Positions 28,701 to 37,532 are shown, numbered from the stretch's first letter. The stretch: 64,000 nt of DNA from Chryseobacterium sp. Tr-659 (GCF_011752975.1 NZ_VWWP01000004.1:290654-354653), one strand, 5' to 3'. Notes: a model not told the origin generated them from the sequence alone. Program-made: numbers and translations.

Positions 28701-29221
28701 GTAACTCCATTAATCCAAGCAGTGTTAGAAGTATACTTTTTTACTTCACCATCTGCATTGGCTTCATAACTAAACTGAGCAGGATGCGCCTGCCATGGGG
28801 TTCCTGGTTGTATCTGAGATAAAACTCTATCCAAAGGTGAGCTTTCAAGATTTTTGTGTGTAAAAGCCCTGCTATCGCCATGATAGGTCTGAGCAGCTCC
28901 CTCAACTCCTGACTGAATTCCACCATTCAGGGTGGACATAGGCACTGGAAGCCAGGAATCTACCTGTCTTCCGAAAACATCAAAAGGTACTGTAGATACC
29001 AAATCATTTCCTGATGGTGTTGATTTTATATTAACGGTTTGCTTAACTCTACCTAAACCATCAAAATATTGCACTACTTCTGATTGTTTAGCAGTTGAAC
29101 TTGTAGTAGTTACTGGCTCAAGGTAAGTTCTGGTATGTATATAGTTTTCAGCGGGACTTACCTGTGCCAGAGAAAGGCCTGATACAAGCAGTGTACTGAT
29201 AGGAATTATTATTTTCTTCAT
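25760..29221 (-). CDS. RHS-repeat protein with DUF6443 N-terminus and JAB-like C-terminal toxin candidate
   Basis: A 1153-residue secreted protein. Signal peptide at 1-19 (LVSGLSLAQ), then a DUF6443-type start (YFDGLGRVKQTVNI), many YD/RHS repeats (for example YDNKNRLVEK, YDSQNRLLVQ), and the conserved RHS core end YDYGARMYMPELGRWGTVDP ... NPMRFIDPDG near 870-928. The variable C-terminus (about 930-1153) holds an H-S-H pair at 1067-1069 after GSG, a Glu at 1016 and GDRPT at 1109-1113, a layout reminiscent of JAB/JAMM metalloprotease toxins. The RHS shell would encapsulate the toxin. It follows an upstream partner by 8 bases and overlaps the small lipoprotein gene. The toxin family call is tentative. 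Confidence 0.85.
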   Translation of the reverse strand: MKKIIIPISTLLVSGLSLAQVSPAENYIHTRTYLEPVTTTSSTAKQSEVVQYFDGLGRVKQTVNIKSTPSGNDLVSTVPFDVFGRQVDSWLPVPMSTLNGGIQSGVEGAAQTYHGDSRAFTHKNLESSPLDRVLSQIQPGTPWQAHPAQFSYEANADGEVKKYTSNTAWINGVTSSDINITGAYPAGQLYKNIITDEDENQTIEFKNSKGQVVLVKKMINTTESASTYYVYNEYDQLVFVIPPKASIVTDINSVLNDLCYQYKYDNKNRLVEKKLPGKGREYMVYDKADRLILFQDTNLKEKENKWMITKYDTFGRVVYTGFLTGGERAARQNEIDNLVITESRSATGFTRNGMTVYYTENYFINEIPTILSVNYYDTYPQYTFNPPFPGDILGEPTLKEAIDADGFSTDRLPVMNMIKNMEDDRWTKSYTYFDRKGRPIGSYSMNHLGGRTKIDSKLDFSGAIQQKIITHKRLDVDIDRVITENFTYDSQNRLLVQTHQVDNNPVEFLAQNKYNELSQLESKKVGGIAAASPLQQIDFTYNIRGWITKINDPANLNGKLFGYEVKYTSPVYSNVSSGRFNGNIAEVDWRTSRDNILKRYNYKYDNLNRLTDGIYSEPSASVPQNNYYNESTTYDLNGNIASLKRYRNAANVGAELIDNLSYVYTGNRLDTVTDYSLNHFGYPDTSGSLIHYDNNGNMIDQDDKGISEIAYNPLNLPKGIKKKTSISDIFGNYLMENISYLYRADGVKLHKDYGYFSGRNNNRVTSMTDYLDGFQYTGESSGIIFDPAPPTLVLQFVPTTEGYFDFVQNKYIYQYKDHLGNIRLAFYKGINNNAVVDRTNDYYPFGLTFGDNGVNIFGSLSPNYSYAYNGKEYQAETKMYDYGARMYMPELGRWGTVDPLAEKMTRHSPYNYVFNNPMRFIDPDGNEPTDDYRVNRNGKFELIRRTKEKFDRLYNWNDSKVIKLSKEFMQNARQDLVKDDYFKTFKPNETVITFEKTSLSTKQIKNYFYFLAANTEKEWGFNHLTKNGLFSSGSVTIINSNHLDDKVLLSPIFRYLDSGYDLVGSGHSHQMLIYDHPTNNHLLKGRYDAINFPSGFNSDGSIDYNVEKGDRPTQENLLDNYPGQIKANPWIYIGNPDNRPHFIYYDTTSFRRK

Positions 29222-29229
29222 GGTTTGTA

Positions 29230-32200
29230 TTAGTATTTATCATATTCAAAAGTAAGTGAGATAGGCCCTGATGCTCCTCCTCCGGTAGATCTTAATGTAA
29301 CCATCCCATAAGATTCGATTGTTACAGACCATGAACTGTTGCCAGATGTCACACTTATGTTTTTGTAATTAGCCGGTCTGCATAATGAGCCAAGGGTACC
29401 GATCATTACTCCATCAGACCAGTTAGGAGCAGCCCCACCACTGGTATTGGTAAGCGGTAAACTTAAATATGCACGGAAGCGGTTGGTTGAAATTTCCTGA
29501 AATGAAGAATAATAAATATCTGCTAAATAAGTAGGTGTAATTGAACAGACATATGGAGTACAGGTATAATGGGTATTTATATAATTCTGACCATTCAGAT
29601 TAATTTCATTCTGTGCCTGTTGATCCGCATCTGCCTGGCTGATTGTAGATGAATATTTAAATTCCGGAACGGTATATTCCGCAGATACAGGCAAGGTTCC
29701 CGGAGCACAGTTTGTAGTTGAAAAAGTCTGGCTTTTCATACTACTATAATACTTAAGGGGAGCATAATTATATTTAAACTCTTTAATGATGTTTTTATCC
29801 TTGTCTAATATCTTTTCCAACCTGTTCGAATTGTCAAATTTATAAAACTCTCTTCCTCCTGTAGGTTTGGACATACTTGTCATTCCTCTTAGCGGATCAT
29901 AGGTGTAAGTAGTGATAGGATAACCTTTTAATGATGGATTTTTCTTAAATAATTCTAATGCATTTATTAATTCCTGCTCAGATCCACTGTCAAAATCCAC
30001 ATTGGATTTATTTACAATATCCAGGTTTAAATATCCTGTGGGAGTTTGAGGCTGATTTAAAAGCTGCATTAACTGAAGATAGGCTATACCTTCAATCTTT
30101 ACGATAGGTAAGGTTTGATTATAGCCATAAATCATAACTATCGGAACCCCTTTTTTATCTGTTGCCTGAAGATAATTGGCTTTATCATCCAATAAATCAT
30201 ATCTTATATTTTCAGTTGTCTCATCTACCGGAATATTGTAGTTTGTAAAGTTTACACTTGAATTAAGCTTAGAGCTTCTGATTTTTTTGTAGGCAAACGA
30301 TCCTGTATAAAATTGATTTTCTTTTAATGAATATTTATTGTCTTTATTTTTTTCAATTTCAATAACAGGATGCATAATATTGGCATTCAGCATCGCGTTA
30401 TATGTTGTATAATCTTCTCCTACAGTATTGGCGTTATCTGCAAAACCTGGTTTATACAAATTATAGGCATAAAGGTTTTTCTTAATATTTGTTCCTTCAG
30501 CGGTAATCGTTTCAATCTGTTCCGGAGAGGTATGCCAAAGATTACCGGATTCTTTGTATTTAATATTCGTTTCTTCTGTAATCTGCTTATTTCCAAAATA
30601 ATTAATCACTTTTTCTTTCTTCAGTAAGTAAGGAATAATAGGAACATACATTGAGACTCCCGTAGTAGTGCTATAACTGAAAGGCTTATCGATATCAGTA
30701 TACACATAATAATTGAGATCTGATATTTTACAGGTAGTACAATTAATCGGGTCCACATTATCTAAAAGTTCACTTTCCGGACGCAGAAAACTTTCATATT
30801 CATAAATACTCTCTTTTAAAAGTGTATTGTTCGAATCAAATACTTTTTTATTTAATACCTTCCCTCTTTCATTATCTTTATTTACTCTTATAGTTCCTTT
30901 TAATTTATAATAATCAGCTGTAAAGAAGTCTTTTAATCCCAGATTATCCGGATTGGTGTAATAGTCAGCAAAAAAATATTCAGTTACCCCTTTATTTGTT
31001 TTCTTCTCCTGCACCTGGCTGTAGCTCACCGGATTTTTCTTTACTCCGGATCTAATTATTCCTGATGATTTCCCATTGCTTAATTTATAGGTATAAAAAG
31101 TTTCGTACTGATTAGGCCCATCACTTTCTATTTTACTCTTCAATCTTACAAGAGGTTTTGTTGTAAGATTTATATTGGTAAAAATATCTTTTTGCAACGA
31201 TGATGAATATTCTGAAATCACATTATAATCTACCGGTTCGTAATTGAATTTTGTAAATCCTTTGGTAGGATATATTACTTTTTTTATGGATGTTATATCA
31301 TACAGGTTATCATTATTATTAAATGAATTGGTTCCTGTCCAATATCCGAAGCCATTTATATAATTGGTACTTTTAGCCGGCAATCCATCTGTTTTACTGT
31401 ATTCAAAAGTATGTTTCTCACCATTATTCTCTTCAATTGACTCTAAAAAATACCTATAGTTCTGCCCTCCTAACGGAACCTGATTAAATGTAAAACTTCT
31501 GTTATTTCCATAGCTATTTAAATTAATGCTGCTTAGATGTAACAAGTTATTACTGTCTTTAAAGTAATTATAGTTGATCTTTAAATTTTTCCCAACTACT
31601 TCTATCTCTTTCAGAATAGACCTTTTGGTAAAATTATTAATGTTAGCTGTTGCCGGAAATGGAGTGACAACAAAAGTTCTGTAATCAACAGATCTTGCTC
31701 TTGTTACATAGATATTAGCCTGATCCAGCTGAGCTTGCGAAGGAAAACTTGTTGGAAAGACAATATTTGTATTGTTTGAATTGATTAATGTTTTTTCAAA
31801 ATAAGAATTAAAAATACTTAAATCTCCCTGCTGTTCATATTTCCCTATAATGGTATCCCCATTGTAAGTTTCCACTTTTTTCAACTGCCAGGATATAATA
31901 TAATTCGCCCTTGTTCCACTAAAAAAATTACGTTCACTTGAACCTAAATAATATTTGCCGCTAATATCAAACTGCGAATAATTTATTTCGAGTTCATTAT
32001 TAGTTCCTCCGAAATAAAACTTATTTCCTTTGTCATCACTTATGATAATTTCTTTTACAATATTGGTAGAGTTGGCTATTGGGCCTCTGGTAGAGTAACA
32101 CATAGACTCACTATTATTACTTACAACAGGGTAAACAAGCTGTACCTTTAGTTTAGCATTTTCACAGTAAACAATCGGGTTTCTGTTATTATCAAAAGTA

Positions 32201-32736
32201 AAATATCCGCTGTATCCAAAGAAATCAAAATAAAACTTATCAGGATTAAAATCGGATGTTACGTTGTTGTTTGTAGGATTAAACAGTAATTGCTTTTTTG
32301 TATATCCATTAATTATATTTGATTTTGGAAGTATACAATCTGTTGTTGCCTGTTGCCTTTCCTGTTCGGTTCCGGCATGAATACCATAATTGTAATTATT
32401 TTCATCTGCAATAAAATAATTGGTTAGAAGATAATTTCCTTTTACCTCTCTTGTTATCTGGCCAAATAAATTTCCGTACCAGTTTAGCCCGTAAATACTC
32501 TCGTCAGATTTAGGGTCAAATCCCGAAAAGCTATTGGTTATCTCATTCTTTAATTTAAGATTTCCGAGAGATATTTCAAATAGAGGGATATTTACATTTA
32601 AAAGTCCCTTATATAAATCATTATTTGTTGAAACTTTATCAATAAGAAGTTGGCTTTCCGAAGGCCTATCCTGTGCAATTATATTGGTGTTCAGGCTTAA
32701 TCCTAATAATAGGATCATAACTTTATTTTTCTTCAT
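29230..32736 (-). CDS. Large secreted RHS-associated partner protein with DUF5977-like domain
   Basis: A 1168-residue secreted protein with a signal peptide (MILLLGLSLNTNIIAQ). It is beta-rich with degenerate YD-like repeats toward the C-terminus (YDPLRGMTSMSKPTGG, YKFDNSNRLEKILDKDKNII). Residues about 1004-1060 (FSTTNCAPG ... ADADQQAQNEINLNGQNYIN) match the DUF5977 pattern, followed by about 100 residues of a new beta domain. It lies 4 bases after the T9SS-sorted protein and 8 before the RHS toxin protein, so all are cotranscribed. The three-gene order suggests a surface-assembly or delivery partner, but no function is known. Confidence 0.75.
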   Translation of the reverse strand: MKKNKVMILLLGLSLNTNIIAQDRPSESQLLIDKVSTNNDLYKGLLNVNIPLFEISLGNLKLKNEITNSFSGFDPKSDESIYGLNWYGNLFGQITREVKGNYLLTNYFIADENNYNYGIHAGTEQERQQATTDCILPKSNIINGYTKKQLLFNPTNNNVTSDFNPDKFYFDFFGYSGYFTFDNNRNPIVYCENAKLKVQLVYPVVSNNSESMCYSTRGPIANSTNIVKEIIISDDKGNKFYFGGTNNELEINYSQFDISGKYYLGSSERNFFSGTRANYIISWQLKKVETYNGDTIIGKYEQQGDLSIFNSYFEKTLINSNNTNIVFPTSFPSQAQLDQANIYVTRARSVDYRTFVVTPFPATANINNFTKRSILKEIEVVGKNLKINYNYFKDSNNLLHLSSINLNSYGNNRSFTFNQVPLGGQNYRYFLESIEENNGEKHTFEYSKTDGLPAKSTNYINGFGYWTGTNSFNNNDNLYDITSIKKVIYPTKGFTKFNYEPVDYNVISEYSSSLQKDIFTNINLTTKPLVRLKSKIESDGPNQYETFYTYKLSNGKSSGIIRSGVKKNPVSYSQVQEKKTNKGVTEYFFADYYTNPDNLGLKDFFTADYYKLKGTIRVNKDNERGKVLNKKVFDSNNTLLKESIYEYESFLRPESELLDNVDPINCTTCKISDLNYYVYTDIDKPFSYSTTTGVSMYVPIIPYLLKKEKVINYFGNKQITEETNIKYKESGNLWHTSPEQIETITAEGTNIKKNLYAYNLYKPGFADNANTVGEDYTTYNAMLNANIMHPVIEIEKNKDNKYSLKENQFYTGSFAYKKIRSSKLNSSVNFTNYNIPVDETTENIRYDLLDDKANYLQATDKKGVPIVMIYGYNQTLPIVKIEGIAYLQLMQLLNQPQTPTGYLNLDIVNKSNVDFDSGSEQELINALELFKKNPSLKGYPITTYTYDPLRGMTSMSKPTGGREFYKFDNSNRLEKILDKDKNIIKEFKYNYAPLKYYSSMKSQTFSTTNCAPGTLPVSAEYTVPEFKYSSTISQADADQQAQNEINLNGQNYINTHYTCTPYVCSITPTYLADIYYSSFQEISTNRFRAYLSLPLTNTSGGAAPNWSDGVMIGTLGSLCRPANYKNISVTSGNSSWSVTIESYGMVTLRSTGGGASGPISLTFEYDKY

Positions 32737-32740
32737 TTTT

Positions 32741-34348
32741 CTATTTCTTAATCAGTTTAGCATTTGCCGTTTTATTCGTATCTGTTTTTATCGTAATTAA
32801 ATAAGCTCCCTGAATGAGCGACTGGGTATTAATCTTAGTCACCTTATTCTTTGTTTTCAGATTCTGGATCTGTCTTCCACTCATATCATACAGCAGAATA
32901 TCTGCATCTTTGAAATCAAAACCGATTTCTACATACGCATAATCGGATACAGGGTTCGGGTAGATCTTGATATCATATTTCTCAATCAACTGATCTACTT
33001 GTTTATCTCCAAGCTTCACAATCTTCCAGTTTTCTTTGCCTAACTCTTCTGCACTCGTTCCTGCTAAAATGATGGAACCGTCTTTATTTAGCTTTAAATC
33101 GGAAAGTCTTTCTTCTTTTTTTCTTGATTCTCCGGCGATGTGTTTTCTCCACTGTTCGTTTCCGTTTTGATCTAAATACAGCATCCAGAAAGTTTCATCA
33201 TCTTTCTCTATTCTTCCTTCTGCCTGGGTATAACCTCCCAACAGAATGCCTTTTGACTTCCTGCTTCCATCTTCCAGCTCCCCGCTGATCACATTCATTC
33301 CCATCAGGACGTCTCGGTTCTTGAAGTTGTAGGATTTCTGCCACTGCTCTTCTCCTCTTTCGTTTAAGGAAATCAGCCAAAGGTCTGTGCCTTCTTCAAT
33401 GCCTACTGTTTTATTGCCGGATCTTTCGGATCTGGATTCTCCTCCAACAAGGTAACCTGTTGAAGTTAATGCCAGTGTTCTTAGATGATCATCTCCTTTG
33501 CCCCCGAAGTTCTTTTCCCATTCTACTTTTCCATTTTTATCTAGTTTGATGATCCAGTAATCACCTTCCCCGAAATTGCTGCTGGATTTGGAATGAGAGA
33601 CAAGCTTTGCACTGCTTCCAGCATCCTGCTCCCCGCTTCCCACCTTCACCTCAGAGCTTCTGGAATAAACTCCCACTAAGGCTCCGCCATCTTTTGTAGG
33701 AATCATCTTTTCGACTTCATCCAACCCTTTTCCGCCTAAAATTAATTGGGACAGCTCTTTTCCGTTTTTGTCGAGTCTTGTGATCCAGACATCTTTGGAT
33801 CCATAGCCTTTTGAAGCGTTTTGTACATTACCGGCTACAAAAAATCCTAAATCCGTGGTTTGAATAACAGCTCTGGCTTCTTCATCGGAAGGGGTGCCTA
33901 ATGTTTTCTGCCATAATTCATCGCCAAATTCATTGATTCGGATCAGCCAGATATCGGAACCGCCTTTGGATTCTTCTTTTTTATCTAATCCTTTTCCGGA
34001 GTAAGAGGTTCCGGCTAATAGAAATCCGCCATCCTGAGTGGTAACGGTGGCTGACAGGTAATCATGGTTAGATCCTGAGAAATATTTTTCCCAGGCCTGG
34101 TCTCCCTGCTGGTTGAGTTTTACCAGGTGGAAATCGTAACCGTTGTTTGGTTTAGTTCCAGCCTCCTGCTTCCCTCTTCCTGATTGTATGGCGCTTCCGG
34201 TGATAAGATACTGCTGATCGATAGTAGTGATAACCTGTGAAAGGAAATCCTGGGTAGAGGATTTGATATCTTTTTGCCAGACCACTTCCTGGGCAGATAA
34301 CATGAGGCAGGTGCATATCAGAAATGCACTGCTGTAAAGCTTTTTCAT
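32741..34348 (-). CDS. T9SS-secreted repeat protein with type A sorting domain
   Basis: A 535-residue secreted protein: signal peptide to about 20 (LICTCLMLSAQ), then eight or so blade-like repeats of 50-60 residues with the pattern GDxLWxxxxG(S/G) ... TxDGGFLLAGxS, and a C-terminal type IX secretion sorting domain (about 460-535, KIYPNPVSDYAYVEIG and the late GAYLITI-K). It should pass the outer membrane by T9SS and be attached or released. It is the first gene of the cassette with the RHS protein, so it may form the surface-exposed base of that system. Confidence 0.85.
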   Translation of the reverse strand: MKKLYSSAFLICTCLMLSAQEVVWQKDIKSSTQDFLSQVITTIDQQYLITGSAIQSGRGKQEAGTKPNNGYDFHLVKLNQQGDQAWEKYFSGSNHDYLSATVTTQDGGFLLAGTSYSGKGLDKKEESKGGSDIWLIRINEFGDELWQKTLGTPSDEEARAVIQTTDLGFFVAGNVQNASKGYGSKDVWITRLDKNGKELSQLILGGKGLDEVEKMIPTKDGGALVGVYSRSSEVKVGSGEQDAGSSAKLVSHSKSSSNFGEGDYWIIKLDKNGKVEWEKNFGGKGDDHLRTLALTSTGYLVGGESRSERSGNKTVGIEEGTDLWLISLNERGEEQWQKSYNFKNRDVLMGMNVISGELEDGSRKSKGILLGGYTQAEGRIEKDDETFWMLYLDQNGNEQWRKHIAGESRKKEERLSDLKLNKDGSIILAGTSAEELGKENWKIVKLGDKQVDQLIEKYDIKIYPNPVSDYAYVEIGFDFKDADILLYDMSGRQIQNLKTKNKVTKINTQSLIQGAYLITIKTDTNKTANAKLIKK

Positions 34349-34716
34349 AAGTTATTAGTTTTTTTGAAAAAAAATTTTTCCGAAGTTAATATTTTTCTTT
34401 AGCTAGGGAAATATTAAACAATATTAATAAACATGAGTTTTATCATATCATTTTGAGACAAAAGAATTCTCTCCTGTACAATAGGTAACCTGTCTTAAAA
34501 ACAAGAGCAGGTGAAAGGTAAAATTTGCAACTTCATCTGCCAAAAGTGTATAAAAATTATTTTCATTTTTTACTATGCGTATCATTCCTGCTCTATCATC
34601 ATTAATTATTCTTAAGGTAAATTTTCCAACAACCGATACTATTGAGATTCCTATGGATAGATACAATCAGTGTTAACTTTAAATTACCCACAAATAAAAT
34701 CATAAAAATAATTTTC
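34349..34716. other. Non-coding region upstream of the RHS cassette
   Basis: About 370 AT-rich bases. It must carry the minus-strand promoter of the T9SS/RHS cassette, but no convincing -7 box was found. A 72-codon minus-strand frame (34448-34666) has no recognisable family and no coupling to neighbours and is not called. Confidence 0.4.
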
Positions 34717-34756
34717 AAAAAAATAAAGTCAACTATATAGTTGACTTTATTTTTTT
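34717..34756. promoter_or_regulatory. 40-bp perfect palindrome, candidate operator
   Basis: Two 20-bp arms are exact complements; the core reads GTCAACTATATAGTTGAC (34728-34745), flanked by A-tract and T-tract arms. Immediately downstream TATATTTA (34758-34765) resembles a -7 box. The palindrome would therefore overlap the -33 zone of a promoter for the serine hydrolase unit, which suggests regulation by a dimeric repressor. As a hairpin it could also act as a bidirectional terminator. Confidence 0.6.
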
Positions 34757-34781
34757 ATATATTTACACAATCAAATTAATT

Positions 34782-34955
34782 ATGCATATGAATATTGACC
34801 TTACAAAAGAGCTAAGCCACAAAGCAACCCGTAGCAGGCGGAAAAAAATCCATAGCCGAACATCTCATGAAGCCGGTCAATTCTGTGAAAAAACAGAAAA
34901 GATTCCTCTTCATAAAAGATTCAACCAAAAATTTCTTAATCTCTCAAATCCATGA
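34782..34955 (+). CDS. Small ORF coupled to the serine hydrolase gene (57 residues)
   Basis: An ATG at 34782 (a second at 34788) opens 57 codons ending in TGA whose TG belongs to the ATG of the next gene (ATGA overlap). The peptide begins MHMNIDLTKELSHKATRSRR and is Lys/Arg/His-rich without signal peptide. It could be a coupled small protein, a leader peptide, or the remnant of a regulator whose operator survives just upstream. No family is recognised. Confidence 0.35.
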   Translation: MHMNIDLTKELSHKATRSRRKKIHSRTSHEAGQFCEKTEKIPLHKRFNQKFLNLSNP

Positions 34956-36061
34956 AAAAATTAATTCAGTTATTTTTAATAGCATGCATCATTATCGGAT
35001 CTACTACCATACCTTTTCACGCAATGGGAAGGAAAGATTCTCCCCAGGATACAGTAGAAAAAATTATTGCTGAGGAAACGGCAAAACTGATGAAGCTTTC
35101 AGATTATAAGGCTGTTTCAGGTGTCATTTACCTAAAGGGCAAAGTCTATCAATTTCACTATGGCAGGCTTAGCAACGGAAAGAAGCCCAATAACAGCACT
35201 ATATACGAAATAGGTTCGCTTACCAAAACCTATACCGGACTACTGCTCTCCCAAGCAGTCTACGACCATAAAATCAACCTGGATGATGATGTGAGAAACT
35301 ACCTGGATAACAAATATCCTAATCTCGTTTTGGCAGACGGTCAGCCAATTACTTTTCGGCATTTAATTACCCACACCTCTGGACTCCCTCTAACTATGAA
35401 TTGTAGTCATCTTAACCAAAGCGTTGCTAAACAGATCACCTGCTTTAAGAATTATAATCGAAAAGACTTTTTCGAGGCATTAAAAACCGTGCAGCTTGTT
35501 GATACTTCAGGTAAAAACTATCATTACTCGGGCGTAGGCACAGAACTGGTCGGTTATATATTAGAGAACATCTATCATATGAAGCATATGGACCTGCTCC
35601 AAAAGTATGTATTTTCCCGTTCCGGCGAAAAGCAGACTTTTTTAGAACTGATTCAGCAAAAAAATACCAATCTGTCCATTGGCAAAAATAGTGAAGGAAT
35701 GCCAACACCAATAATCAATGGGTTCTATGATTATTCGGGAGGCATGAAATCTTCAACATCTTCTATGCTTAGTTACATTAAAATGTATATGGAAAGCAAT
35801 GATCCTGTAGTAAAACAAACCATGAGTTTACTTACCGGGGATATGCAGTACGGAAGGGCTTATGCCTGGAATACATATGAATACAACAAGCAAAAGAAAA
35901 TGCTGTACCATAATGGCAGCACGTTTGGCCACTCTTCATGGATTGCACTTTATCCTAATCAGAAAACTGGAATTTTTATTGTAACCAATGTGGTAACGGC
36001 AGATTCTCAGAGCAAACTGAACGAATTGTCTAATCGTATCATCGACAGACTCAACATTTAA
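34952..36061 (+). CDS. Serine hydrolase, beta-lactamase/penicillin-binding class C fold
   Basis: A 369-residue exported enzyme with an N-terminal signal sequence (LIQLFLIACIIIGSTTIPFHA). The three active-site elements are present: S89-x-x-K92 (SLTK), Y192-S193-G (YSG) and H320-N-G (HNG, in place of KTG). HLITHTSGLP is also typical. The class includes AmpC, D-alanine peptidases and esterases; the HNG box points to a DD-peptidase or esterase-like member rather than a dedicated beta-lactamase. It is the first of three co-oriented exported proteins (next two at 36100 and 36757) and is downstream of the palindrome. Confidence 0.85.
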   Translation: MKKLIQLFLIACIIIGSTTIPFHAMGRKDSPQDTVEKIIAEETAKLMKLSDYKAVSGVIYLKGKVYQFHYGRLSNGKKPNNSTIYEIGSLTKTYTGLLLSQAVYDHKINLDDDVRNYLDNKYPNLVLADGQPITFRHLITHTSGLPLTMNCSHLNQSVAKQITCFKNYNRKDFFEALKTVQLVDTSGKNYHYSGVGTELVGYILENIYHMKHMDLLQKYVFSRSGEKQTFLELIQQKNTNLSIGKNSEGMPTPIINGFYDYSGGMKSSTSSMLSYIKMYMESNDPVVKQTMSLLTGDMQYGRAYAWNTYEYNKQKKMLYHNGSTFGHSSWIALYPNQKTGIFIVTNVVTADSQSKLNELSNRIIDRLNI

Positions 36062-36099
36062 AGCATAATCTGTCAAACATCATATCTAAATAATAAACC

Positions 36100-36726
36100 A
36101 TGCAAAGAATCAATCCATTTATACCCCAGCATTCTTGTTCTATTTTATTCTTTTTATTTGTCTTTTCCTTTGCTATAAAAGCACAGAGCAAGACAGAGCT
36201 TATTTTGCCCGCATCTTCTTTTAATAAAGAGGAAGCTTACAAAATGCTTGAAGAGGGGACCAATAGTATCCAGGGCCGCATTTCGTTAAAAAAAAGAGGT
36301 TATGTTAATTATCCCGGTTATCAGGATCAAGTCCTGCTCTATCCTGTAACTCCACATCTTTTAGAATATCTGGAGCTTAAGAAAAAATACAACAGTAAAA
36401 GAAAGATGGCAGCCATGGCAAAAGAAGCGGCTATGGCAAGGATAGAGACAAAAACTATTGACAATAGGGGGAATTTTGAATTTATAAATTTAAAACCGGG
36501 CAAATACTATATTGTAAGTTGGGTTACCTGGGAGAAAGTAAGACGCAATGAAGTACAATCAGGCCCTGTACAGGTAGCCGGCTATAATATGCTGGGAGTA
36601 GCAATGGGTACAAGCTACCTTCCTACTGAGACCAGATATGATGCAACAGCTTATGAAAAAGAGATCGGTGAATTTGTTGAGGTAGCAGGAAGCAACAAAA
36701 CAGCTACAATAGACATAGCAAGATAA
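36100..36726 (+). CDS. Secreted protein with transthyretin/carboxypeptidase-regulatory-like domain
   Basis: A 208-residue protein with a signal peptide (ILFFLFVFSFAIKAQS, cleaved near 28). The middle contains an alanine/lysine-rich helix (KKYNSKRKMAAMAKEAAMAR) inserted ahead of DNRGNFEFINLKPGKYYIVS, the last being the hallmark of a carboxypeptidase-regulatory-like beta-sandwich. No enzyme motif is seen. It lies 38 bases after the serine hydrolase and 30 before the LRR gene, so the three are probably one operon. Function unknown. Confidence 0.6.
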   Translation: MQRINPFIPQHSCSILFFLFVFSFAIKAQSKTELILPASSFNKEEAYKMLEEGTNSIQGRISLKKRGYVNYPGYQDQVLLYPVTPHLLEYLELKKKYNSKRKMAAMAKEAAMARIETKTIDNRGNFEFINLKPGKYYIVSWVTWEKVRRNEVQSGPVQVAGYNMLGVAMGTSYLPTETRYDATAYEKEIGEFVEVAGSNKTATIDIAR

Positions 36727-36756
36727 ATAATAATCGTTAATTGTAAACATAAATAT

Positions 36757-37527
36757 ATGAAGCTCTTACCTATCATTTTAACAGCGTTGTTATCCTTTTT
36801 GCATATGGGCTATTCACGGGCTCAAACCCTATCATTTCCAGATGAGAACTTTAAAAATGTCTTGATTGAGCAAGGCTTTGATACCAATAAAGATGGTAAA
36901 ATTCAGAAATCTGAAGTAGCTCAAATTAAGTCCTTGTCAGTTGCTAATTCTGATATTACTTCATTGGTGGGAATTAAAAACTTCATCAACCTTGAAGAGC
37001 TAGGATTTAATGATAATAAGCTCAAAACAGTGGATCTTGAAGGCATGCAGCACCTTAAAATAGTTCATGGATTCAATAATGAGCTTACAGAGGCAAAATT
37101 GAAAGGATGTACCGGACTGCAAGCCCTTGTTTTGTATAATAATAAGCTGGCTTCTATTGATTTAACAGGCCTTACGGCATTAACCAAAATTGTATTAGCT
37201 ATTAATAAGCTGCGCAGTATTGATCTGAGTAATAAGCCTAAGCTGGAAGAAGTATTGCTTTTCCGCAACCAGCTTACTCAATTTAAGGCTAATGAGTTAC
37301 CAGAACTTAAAGAATTATGGCTTAGCGACAATCTGATTGAAGAAATTGACCTCCGGCATTTTGCAAAACTTATAACAGTAAAGCTTATAGATAATCCTCT
37401 GAGAAAAATAAATGTAACAGGGCTTGCTTCACTCGAAACCCTTAATTGTGAAGCAATATCGCGTACCAATTATCTAAACCAGCTCAATACCTGCGGGCTT
37501 ATCAGCCTTAAAGAATGCAAGTGGTGA
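36757..37527 (+). CDS. Secreted leucine-rich repeat protein
   Basis: A 256-residue exported protein: signal peptide to about 22 (LLSFLHMGYSRAQ), an EF-hand-like loop DTNKDGKIQKSE (about 43-54), then eight LRRs of about 21-23 residues with the xLxxLxLxxNxL pattern (NLEELGFNDNKLKTVDL, LQALVLYNNKLASIDL, LKELWLSDNLIEEIDL). It ends without a sorting domain. LRR proteins of this kind bind other proteins at the surface. It is the last of the three exported genes, followed by a strong terminator. Confidence 0.85.
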   Translation: MKLLPIILTALLSFLHMGYSRAQTLSFPDENFKNVLIEQGFDTNKDGKIQKSEVAQIKSLSVANSDITSLVGIKNFINLEELGFNDNKLKTVDLEGMQHLKIVHGFNNELTEAKLKGCTGLQALVLYNNKLASIDLTGLTALTKIVLAINKLRSIDLSNKPKLEEVLLFRNQLTQFKANELPELKELWLSDNLIEEIDLRHFAKLITVKLIDNPLRKINVTGLASLETLNCEAISRTNYLNQLNTCGLISLKECKW

Positions 37528-37532
37528 TCATA

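Noticed and set aside
34448..34666. 72-codon minus-strand frame
   Set aside because: No recognisable family, no coupling to a neighbour, AT-rich intergenic context.
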